Source of the DNA: Acidimicrobiaceae bacterium UBA7830
Lineage (GTDB): Bacteria; Actinomycetota; Acidimicrobiia; Acidimicrobiales; Ilumatobacteraceae
Direction: 5' to 3'
Assembly (NCBI GenBank): GCA_002501485.1
Contig: DLTS01000007.1
Location: 1-10,369, forward strand
Length of the DNA stretch: 10,369 nucleotides
Every line of letters begins with the position of its first letter. The stretch's first letter is position 1. Positions 5,485-10,369 of this stretch are shown one piece after another. The position numbers were made by a program, and so were the translations under genes. Under the pieces are notes generated by a model. It saw only the letters and a program-made list of their open reading frames with translations, was not told where the DNA came from and made no database searches.

Positions 5485-6691
5485 TGCTGAGGTTTGCGTT
5501 GTTGGAGCGGGGCCGCACGCGCTCACGGTTGTCTCGCATTTATTGACGGCAAGACCCTCACTTAAGGATGGAATCGTTGTTGTTGATCCGAGTGGGCAGT
5601 GGCTTAGCACCTGGCGCGAACAGTTTGGCCGTCTTGAAATAGGAGTGTTGCGTTCCCCGATGGTGCATCATCCCGATGTTTGGCCAGGTTCCCTCGCTCG
5701 TTTCACGAGTGACCATGCTCTGAAGCGATCACATTTGCCGTATGACCCCCCGCTGACATCGGTATTTGATTCGTTTTGCTCCGCACTAGTTGATCAGTTG
5801 CAGCTTGACTCAATGTTGTGCGCGGCGAGCGTCGGGGAAATTCAAACTGAACGCCACGGGTATCGGGTCACGACCTCGTCCGGTTCGTTTCAAGCTCGAC
5901 AGGTTGTATGGGCAGGAAACACTGCACGACCGATTGCTCCAGAACCGCTCACGAAGTCCCTTGGTACAGACTCTATTAAGCACTCTTCAACAATCGATTT
6001 ACGAAACATCCCGTCACTCGACGGTGAACACATCGTGGTAGTCGGCGGAGGCCTAAGTGCCGGCCATCTTATTCTTGGTGCCCTCAAGAGATCGGCTCAA
6101 GTGACGCTTGTGACGCGCCGCCCAATTGTTGAACGTAATTTCGATGTGGAGCCTGGTTGGTTGGGCCCTCGCTTCTTGGAAGGTTTCGAACGCCAACGGA
6201 ATCCGGAAAGGCGTTTCCAGATGGTGCTATCGGCGCGAGGCGGTGGGAGCATGCCCGGTTGGATGTGTCAAAGACTGGAATCGGAGATCGATGCCGGCCA
6301 TCTCGCGCATGTAGTCGGTTCGATAGAGTCGGGAAACATTTCTGGCACCGGGGCGTTGGAGCTCTGCGTTTCTGGTCAACTATTAGAAGCCGATCGTTGC
6401 TGGCTCGCAACTGGAACCCGCCCTCACTTCTGCGCTGACGCCGCACTCGCACATCACGTCAACCGCCAGGTTGATGGTATTCCGGTGCTTCGACAGGACC
6501 TCCGCCTCGGACGCCGGTCGATGTATCTGACAGGGCGCCTCGCAGCGATTGAGTTGGGTCCAGCGGCAGGAAACCTGTGGGGTGCACGAGTGGCGGCACT
6601 TCGGATCACTCGAGCTCTTACTGGTTTTGACCTTCGCGATGACGCTCTCGAAGAGCCCCGTTCACGAATACTCATTGGACAGAAAGGCTAA
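5477..6691 (+). CDS. FAD/NAD(P)-binding flavoprotein, monooxygenase-like
   Basis: This 404-aa protein has two dinucleotide-binding folds: an FAD site VVGAGPHA (8-15) near the N-terminus and a second G-x-G site IVVVGGGLSAG (186-196) for NADPH. It also has the ATG motif WLATGTRP (309-316) and an LTGRLAAIELGPAAGNLWGAR tail (351-371) that usually closes over FAD. The order resembles class B and N-hydroxylating monooxygenases (SidA/IucD-like relatives). A distinctive LRSPMVHHPDVWP segment (58-70) follows the first fold. The substrate is unknown. ATG 5477 is preferred because the HD gene ends at 5484 (8-nt overlap) and the FAD motif then lies at the normal distance; an extension to 5372 would add a non-homologous leader. 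Hydroxylation of an amine or a related oxidation is an inference. Confidence 0.8.
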   Translation: MRDAEVCVVGAGPHALTVVSHLLTARPSLKDGIVVVDPSGQWLSTWREQFGRLEIGVLRSPMVHHPDVWPGSLARFTSDHALKRSHLPYDPPLTSVFDSFCSALVDQLQLDSMLCAASVGEIQTERHGYRVTTSSGSFQARQVVWAGNTARPIAPEPLTKSLGTDSIKHSSTIDLRNIPSLDGEHIVVVGGGLSAGHLILGALKRSAQVTLVTRRPIVERNFDVEPGWLGPRFLEGFERQRNPERRFQMVLSARGGGSMPGWMCQRLESEIDAGHLAHVVGSIESGNISGTGALELCVSGQLLEADRCWLATGTRPHFCADAALAHHVNRQVDGIPVLRQDLRLGRRSMYLTGRLAAIELGPAAGNLWGARVAALRITRALTGFDLRDDALEEPRSRILIGQKG

Positions 6692-6696
6692 GACTA

Positions 6697-6921
6697 GTGA
6701 CTGATAACTTCGGCATCCCTCTCGTGACGGAGGACCTAATCGATTGTTTCGGCCAACCAACTCACCGGCTCGTGCTCGAGATTGATGGCACGGTAACGAT
6801 CACGTTTTTATCGTCAGGGGTGAAGGCACGGGTCGATCCTGCGACGCGCGCCGTGCTGACGCCCGGTGTGAAAATTCCCTCTACGCTTCTGGATCATGCG
6901 GTGTCGATGAGGCTGGGCTAG
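6697..6921 (+). CDS. 74-aa hypothetical protein, last gene of the HD/flavoprotein operon
   Basis: GTG 6697 begins 5 nt after the flavoprotein stop, with AGAAAGG at 6681-6687 as ribosome binding site. The product is MTDNFGIPLVTEDLIDCFGQ, then a beta-rich middle (HRLVLEIDGTVTITFLSSGV), then KARVDPATRAVLTPGVKIPS and a helical end. It has no membrane segment, one Cys and no recognised domain. A short stretch, IDGTVTI...SGVKA, faintly echoes LDGEVTA...DGVRL in the 43-aa protein that opens the operon; this may be chance. Position and ribosome binding site support a real gene, probably a small partner of the flavoprotein or HD protein. Function unknown. Confidence 0.6.
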   Translation: MTDNFGIPLVTEDLIDCFGQPTHRLVLEIDGTVTITFLSSGVKARVDPATRAVLTPGVKIPSTLLDHAVSMRLG

Positions 6922-7001
6922 TCACCGGGGCCTACGGGATTCGCAACTAGTTCTTGGCTTACGGAGCGGTCGAAACCATCTCCGCCTGAACCGGGAGCAA
7001 C

Positions 7002-7094
7002 CTATTCCATGAGATCAAGTCCGCATTTCATTCCGGCGGCCATAAAACTGAACAAGGCCTTCATTTGTTCCTCAGATTCAGGTTCGCCCCTCAT
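7002..7094 (-). CDS. Possible 30-aa protein downstream of the NTF2-like gene
   Basis: This is a short frame from ATG 7094: MRGEPESEEQMKALFSFMAA, then GMKCGLDLME. An acidic start is followed by an amphipathic, Met-rich helix. It lies 80 nt beyond the NTF2-like stop on the same strand. An in-frame stop just upstream fixes the start. No good ribosome binding site or -10 box is seen. It reads like protein but is short enough to be chance. The rest of 6922-7174 shows no gene; it does contain a weak inverted repeat, ACTTTCT (7110-7116) with AGAAAGT (7148-7154). Confidence 0.25.
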   Translation of the reverse strand: MRGEPESEEQMKALFSFMAAGMKCGLDLME

Positions 7095-7174
7095 TTCTCA
7101 GAGAGCGACACTTTCTGTACGAAGAGGGTGACCGCCAATATGAGCAGAGAAAGTTTCCTCAGAGGCTCATTGAG

Positions 7175-7543
7175 TTACCTTCCAAATGTGGCGATGGTCG
7201 CTCCGTCAAAGTACTCGTCTGCCCGAATGATTTTTCCGTCTTCGACCTTGACGACGAGACAGGCGGGGAGATCGCCTGACCCAGAACCCCAGTCGAGATG
7301 CATGACGTGCTGCTGGACAAAGCCGCCAGCAATTTCGTAACGACGGATATTGCTAAACGAACGTTCGGTTGTTATTGCAGCCAACGCATCAAGACTCGCG
7401 AGGTTCTGTTCTTTGGTCATCTCGATACCGTCGGTGTTATGCCATACCACTACATCATCGGCATATAACTCGGCGAGTGCTTTGCTGTCGCCTGCGGCGA
7501 TCGCTGCAACAACTCCATCAGCAATGTCATCGATTGCGGTCAT
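7175..7543 (-). CDS. NTF2-like (SnoaL-type) protein
   Basis: The product has 122 residues from ATG 7543, the usual size for one NTF2-like/SnoaL cone domain. Family features are the N-terminal helix followed by ALAELYADDVVVWHNTDG (about 22-39), a central strand pair ending VQQHVMHLDW (77-85), and the closing strand IIRADEYFDGA (105-115), with D109-E110-Y111 where related ketosteroid isomerase/limonene epoxide hydrolase-like proteins have 'DEYFD'. Members are small enzymes or ligand binders acting on hydrophobic substrates. The real activity cannot be read from sequence. ATG 7543 is chosen because it clears the upstream hydratase stop by 50 nt and has TACGGT exactly 6 nt before it. An extended frame to 7675 would overlap that gene. 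It may act on a CoA-pathway by-product. Confidence 0.78.
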   Translation of the reverse strand: MTAIDDIADGVVAAIAAGDSKALAELYADDVVVWHNTDGIEMTKEQNLASLDALAAITTERSFSNIRRYEIAGGFVQQHVMHLDWGSGSGDLPACLVVKVEDGKIIRADEYFDGATIATFGR

Positions 7544-7549
7544 ACCGAC

Positions 7550-7555
7550 ACCGTA
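7550..7555 (-). promoter_or_regulatory. -10 box (TACGGT) of leaderless promoter for the NTF2-like gene
   Basis: TACGGT is followed by GTCGGT and ATG 7543. The same hexamer with the same 6-nt gap precedes the 65-aa membrane protein gene at 1323-1334. It implies that this gene can be transcribed apart from the hydratase upstream. Confidence 0.48.
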
Positions 7556-7593
7556 GTGAGTCGGAAATGTTGGTACCTGCCTGAACGGCCTCG

Positions 7594-8373
7594 CTATCTG
7601 CCGTTGAATCGGGGCTCTCGACGTTCCGCCATGGCCAATGTCCCCTCCATGAAGTCGCTGGTGTCGCGCAGCCATGCCTGCTCTTGACCTTCGTGGTCAG
7701 TCGCAGCAGCAACTTCATCGGCCAGAGCCCCTCGCAGTGTCTTACGAATCGATTGAACGGCAAGAGGCGCAGAGATAGCGATTTCGCGCGCAAGCGAATG
7801 AGCAGAGGACTTCAGGTCATCGAGTGAACTCAGACGATCTGCCATGCCGAGAGACACCGCTTCTTCTCCACCAATGCGCCGACCGGTGTATAACAACTCT
7901 GCAGCGGCTTGAGTGCCGACGAGGCGAGGCAAGGTGACGCTCAGGCCGAACCCTTGGTGGAAACCGAGCCGAGCAAAGTTGGCGGAGAACCGAGCTTCAG
8001 GCGACGCAATTCGAAAATCTGCGGAGAGCGCTAAACCGAGCCCGCCACCAATTGCCGCGCCCTGAATTGCGGCGACGATTGGCTTCGTCGTGCGGAAGAT
8101 TCTCACGGCTGCGGCATAGAGGACGTCGGTAGTGAAATGAGTGTCGCCGGTCGAAAAATCTGCGCCCGCGCAGAAATGTTTCCCCTCTGCGCACAGCACA
8201 ACGGAGCGGCACCGTTCATCGGTGTCGAGGTGTTCGAGTGCCTCGGCCACCCCACCGATGAGATCCATGGAAAAAAAGTTGTTCGGCGGTTTTGCAAGTT
8301 CGATGACAGCAACAAAGTCATCACCGATACTCACCCGGAGAGCGTCGTTGATTTTGAGTGCTGAGCCACTCAT
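7594..8373 (-). CDS. Enoyl-CoA hydratase/isomerase (crotonase) family protein
   Basis: This 259-aa protein has the crotonase fold and both oxyanion-hole stretches: GKHFCAGADF (64-73) and AAIQGAAIGGGLGLALSADF (101-120). It should bind an acyl-CoA in the cytosol. The two glutamates that add water in classic hydratases (E144 and E164 of the rat enzyme) fall at G113 (GGGLG in place of GGGCE) and F133 (SANF in place of QPE). It may therefore be an isomerase, hydrolase or other crotonase reaction. The following LGFHQGFGLSVTLPRLVG segment is typical of actinobacterial crotonases annotated simply as hydratases. ATG 8373 overlaps the TGA of the acyl-CoA dehydrogenase by 4 nt, so the two are co-translated. 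The substrate is probably the dehydrogenase's product or a related CoA ester. Confidence 0.88.
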   Translation of the reverse strand: MSGSALKINDALRVSIGDDFVAVIELAKPPNNFFSMDLIGGVAEALEHLDTDERCRSVVLCAEGKHFCAGADFSTGDTHFTTDVLYAAAVRIFRTTKPIVAAIQGAAIGGGLGLALSADFRIASPEARFSANFARLGFHQGFGLSVTLPRLVGTQAAAELLYTGRRIGGEEAVSLGMADRLSSLDDLKSSAHSLAREIAISAPLAVQSIRKTLRGALADEVAAATDHEGQEQAWLRDTSDFMEGTLAMAERREPRFNGR

Positions 8374-9614
8374 GACGTTCCTACATTCTTAAATGCGACA
8401 TCTCGGTCAGTGGCCGGCTCTTTTGGCAGTCCGAGAACATTTTCGCCGAGGATATTGTGCTGAATTTCATCAGTTCCGCCTGCGATCGACTGAGCAGGGG
8501 TCGAGACAAGAATTTCAGCAACGACTGCATCGAGCGGATCATGTCCCGACTTCAACATTCCCCGAGCGCCTGCAATCGTCGAATGAACATGATTAGCGTT
8601 TCGAGCGATTCGTGACAGAGCGAGCTTCCCGATTGAACCCTCTGACCCAGGTGGCTTTCCGAGCGCACGGGCTGCCTTGGCCCTCTCTGCAGTCCATTCA
8701 GATGCACGATGAAAACTGCGCAGTTTCATGAGTTCTTGACGGACATTCGGATCATCGATGACACCCCGTGCTTGGGCCCTCGGCACGGTGAGATCGGCAC
8801 GGCCCATGCGTTGGGGATACCACTCATAAGTTTTGTTGAACTCTGCCGCTTCGACTTTTGCCTCCTCAATCACTCGGCCGGCAGCATCCGGGGCGAAGTA
8901 CACGTTGCCAATCGATGCGAAAGAACGTTCGTGTGCGAGTGTCCCGCGGGCGACCTTCCATCCGTCATTGATCTCCCCAACGACGTCGGATGCCGGCACT
9001 CGCGCATCGGTCAGAAACACCTCATTAAAGGAGTCGTGGTAGTTCATTTCGACGATTTGTCGCACTTCGACTCCCGGCTGGCGCATGTCGATCAAGAAAT
9101 AGGTAATACCTGCATGTTTTGGCACGTCCCAGTCGGTGCGGGCGACGAGAATCGCCATGTCGGCGTCGTGCGCCATCGTGTTCCATACTTTCTGGCCGTT
9201 GATCACCCACTCATCTCCATCGCGGATTGCGGTGCACCGCAATCCGGCAAGATCTGAGCCTGCGCCTGGCTCGGAGAACAGTTGGCACCATGTAACTTCA
9301 CCGGTGAGTGTCTGCCTGAGATATCTCGACTTCAACTCATCTGAAGCATGGTCATAGATCGTTGGTGCAGCCAGGCTCATCCCTCCGCCGAGAGGCGTTG
9401 CGACACCGCCGGCCTGGCGTATTGCTCGATGGGCAATTCGGTCTGCCCATGCCGGAAGGCCGAGTCCATGCCATTGGGGTGACCACGATGGAACCGCCCA
9501 ACCCGACTCAACAAGTTGAGTTCTCCACTCAAGGAGCGATGCATCAGGATCCCATGTCTTGTGAAACCATTCGAGAACCTCTTGTTCAACATCGCGTTCT
9601 GTAAGTGAGGCCAT
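8370..9614 (-). CDS. Acyl-CoA dehydrogenase, FadE type
   Basis: This 414-aa flavoenzyme oxidises an acyl-CoA to the 2-enoyl-CoA, passing electrons to an electron-transfer flavoprotein. Visible features are the helical N-terminal domain, QLFSEPGAGSDLAG (111-124), which binds FAD and substrate, WVINGQKVWNT (136-146), and the C-terminal IAGGTDEIQHNILGENVLGL (377-396). The catalytic glutamate of MCAD-type enzymes (Y-E-G-T) is replaced (A-G-G-T). E229 in GTLAHERS (224-231) aligns by eye with the base of isovaleryl-CoA dehydrogenase and is the likely substitute. Length is normal. TAACAT lies 7 nt before ATG 9614. The gene overlaps the crotonase gene and is divergent from mmsA, which suggests branched-chain or short acyl-CoA breakdown. 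Exact substrate not determinable. Confidence 0.92.
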   Translation of the reverse strand: MASLTERDVEQEVLEWFHKTWDPDASLLEWRTQLVESGWAVPSWSPQWHGLGLPAWADRIAHRAIRQAGGVATPLGGGMSLAAPTIYDHASDELKSRYLRQTLTGEVTWCQLFSEPGAGSDLAGLRCTAIRDGDEWVINGQKVWNTMAHDADMAILVARTDWDVPKHAGITYFLIDMRQPGVEVRQIVEMNYHDSFNEVFLTDARVPASDVVGEINDGWKVARGTLAHERSFASIGNVYFAPDAAGRVIEEAKVEAAEFNKTYEWYPQRMGRADLTVPRAQARGVIDDPNVRQELMKLRSFHRASEWTAERAKAARALGKPPGSEGSIGKLALSRIARNANHVHSTIAGARGMLKSGHDPLDAVVAEILVSTPAQSIAGGTDEIQHNILGENVLGLPKEPATDRDVAFKNVGTS

Positions 9615-9621
9615 GAGTGCG

Positions 9622-9627
9622 ATGTTA
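9622..9627 (-). promoter_or_regulatory. -10 box (TAACAT) of leaderless promoter for the acyl-CoA dehydrogenase gene
   Basis: TAACAT, CGCACTC, ATG: the box ends 7 nt before the start. There is no Shine-Dalgarno sequence. The gene can thus be transcribed separately from the 42-aa gene upstream. Confidence 0.48.
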
Positions 9628-9668
9628 CGGCAGGGTTGGCCGCTGCGAAGAAGTGTCGTGCCGGTCTC

Positions 9669-9797
9669 TTAAGGAGTGCTCCACTTCACCGCCACGTTGA
9701 GCGGGCCTCGAAACGCCCAACCGCCGAAACGAGTTGGGGGAGCGGAGTCATCCCAAAAGGCAATCGGATCGATATCGACTACCGGTGCGCTCGACAT
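9669..9797 (-). CDS. Possible 42-aa hypothetical protein upstream of the acyl-CoA dehydrogenase
   Basis: The frame from ATG 9797 to TAA at 9669-9671 gives MSSAPVVDIDPIAFWDDSAP, then PTRFGGWAFRGPLNVAVKWS, then TP. AGGA lies 7 nt before the ATG, a good ribosome binding site. It has no membrane helix, is rich in aromatic residues and Pro, and belongs to no family I recognise. It may be a real small protein co-transcribed with the dehydrogenase 55 nt downstream, or the stub of a longer decayed gene. It contains a 10-bp palindrome, TCGATATCGA, probably incidental. Confidence 0.42.
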   Translation of the reverse strand: MSSAPVVDIDPIAFWDDSAPPTRFGGWAFRGPLNVAVKWSTP

Positions 9798-9873
9798 GGC
9801 GAAATCCTCGCGTACTGGACAGATGGTCGACACCACCGGAGTTGCACACTGTTACGCGTGAGGTAATTGGGCG

Positions 9874-9879
9874 TAGCCT
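9874..9879 (+). promoter_or_regulatory. -10 box (TAGCCT) of leaderless promoter for mmsA
   Basis: TAGCCT is followed by 6 nt and ATG 9886. No ribosome binding site is present. It is back to back with the minus-strand acyl-CoA genes. Confidence 0.45.
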
Positions 9880-9885
9880 GCTGGC

Positions 9886-10369
9886 ATGTCAACCCGTGTC
9901 ATTACGCATTGGATCAGCAACACTCCGCAGCATGATGCCGACAGCTCGACATCGCCGGTGTGGAATCCGGCGACGGGCGAGATGCAGGCCGAAGTTGTGC
10001 TCGCAACCGGCACCGTGGTCGATGATGCAGTTCGTTCAGCCGCTGAGGCATTTGAGTTGTGGTCTGAAGAGTCGCTTGCTGCTCGCACGAAGACGATGTT
10101 TGCGTTCCGGGAGATTGTCAACAGCCGTGCTGTTCAACTTGCTGAGATCATCTCTGATGAGCACGGCAAAGTGCTGTCGGACGCAGCCGGAGAAGTGCAG
10201 CGCGGCCTTGAAGTTGTTGAGTTTGCGTGTTCGTTGCCGACATTGACGAAAGGCTCATATTCCGACCAGGTTTCGGGTGGAGTCGACTCATACACCTTCC
10301 GCCAACCGCTTGGCGTTTGCGTCGGAATCACGCCATTCAACTTTCCTGCAATGGTGCCTATGTGGATGT
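9886..10369 (+). CDS. mmsA: Methylmalonate-semialdehyde dehydrogenase (CoA-acylating), N-terminal part
   Basis: The gene is cut by the right edge; 161 codons are visible. It starts MSTRVITHWISNTP and continues with the aldehyde dehydrogenase N-terminal fold: VWNPATGEM-AEV (about 25-37), VDDAVRSAAEAFELWSEES (44-62), R-F-REIVNSRAVQLAEIIS, then DEHGKVLSDAAGEVQRGLEV and FRQPLGVCVGITPFNFPAMV (about 137-156), followed by PMWM. The 'GI-TPFNFPAMVPMWM' wording is specific to the methylmalonate-semialdehyde group. The enzyme converts methylmalonate semialdehyde or malonate semialdehyde with NAD+ and CoA to propionyl-CoA or acetyl-CoA, in valine, pyrimidine or inositol breakdown. The catalytic Cys lies beyond the window. 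The divergent acyl-CoA dehydrogenase and crotonase fit a valine-degradation setting. Confidence 0.9.
   Translation, partial: MSTRVITHWISNTPQHDADSSTSPVWNPATGEMQAEVVLATGTVVDDAVRSAAEAFELWSEESLAARTKTMFAFREIVNSRAVQLAEIISDEHGKVLSDAAGEVQRGLEVVEFACSLPTLTKGSYSDQVSGGVDSYTFRQPLGVCVGITPFNFPAMVPMWM

Noticed and set aside
7110..7154. Inverted repeat ACTTTCT/AGAAAGT as a terminator for the NTF2-like gene
   Set aside because: The loop is about 31 nt, the stem is only 7 bp and AT-rich, and no T-run follows.
8709..9257. 182-aa plus-strand frame opposite the acyl-CoA dehydrogenase
   Set aside because: It is a long antisense frame produced by codon bias of a strongly recognised gene; nothing in it resembles a protein family.
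9734..10246. 170-aa plus-strand frame overlapping the mmsA start
   Set aside because: It is out of frame with the clear methylmalonate-semialdehyde dehydrogenase and is rich in Arg, Cys and Ser, as shadow frames are.
1..10369. CRISPR arrays, rRNA genes, complete tRNA genes, insertion sequences
   Set aside because: No regular repeat-spacer pattern, no rRNA-like stretch, no complete cloverleaf and no transposase frame were seen on either strand.

Overview
The window looks like chromosomal DNA of a moderate-GC actinobacterium, probably a marine or freshwater member of the Acidimicrobiia. The grounds are a mycothiol-type maleylpyruvate isomerase family protein, actinobacterial-style FadE acyl-CoA dehydrogenase and enoyl-CoA hydratase genes, frequent GTG starts, and leaderless promoters: eight genes have a TAnnnT box ending 6-8 nt before the start codon. 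The lineage is an inference from gene style, not from a marker gene.

Left part (1-2201), probably the end of an integrated element. It holds, on the minus strand, the N-terminus of a secreted FG-GAP-like repeat protein, a three-helix membrane protein, and a doubtful 129-aa ORF upstream of it. On the plus strand it holds three very small membrane proteins (65, 37 and 35 aa), with an intrinsic terminator after the second. At 2010-2201 lie a C-terminal protein remnant and a 24-nt piece that fits a tRNA 3' end exactly (T-loop, T-stem 3' strand, acceptor 3' strand, discriminator, CCA). No body of the tRNA precedes it. This is what remains at the far end of an element inserted into a tRNA gene, so DNA to the right of 2201 should be the old chromosome.

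Middle part (2210-6921). A maleylpyruvate-isomerase-like protein (minus) is divergent from a DHA2-type MFS exporter (plus). Next comes a tight four-gene plus-strand operon: a 43-aa protein, a stand-alone HD-domain protein equivalent to the C-terminal two thirds of a CCA-adding enzyme, a flavin monooxygenase-like protein, and a 74-aa protein. The genes overlap or nearly touch. A 15-bp, 7-1-7 palindrome of Fur/Zur type lies directly upstream of the putative -10 box of this operon. This is the least ordinary gene set in the window. Its substrate cannot be read from the sequence.

Right part (6922-10369), acyl-CoA catabolism. Minus-strand genes encode a 42-aa protein, an acyl-CoA dehydrogenase, an enoyl-CoA hydratase/isomerase homologue that lacks both canonical catalytic glutamates (overlapping the dehydrogenase by 4 nt), an NTF2-like protein and possibly a 30-aa ORF. 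Divergent from them on the plus strand is methylmalonate-semialdehyde dehydrogenase (mmsA), cut by the window edge. Together they suggest breakdown of valine or other branched or short acyl-CoAs.

No gap without a called gene exceeds 300 bases. The larger ones are 1649-1869 (terminator structure), 1978-2209 (remnant plus tRNA fragment), 6922-7174 (one doubtful small ORF) and 9615-9885 (one small ORF and promoters).
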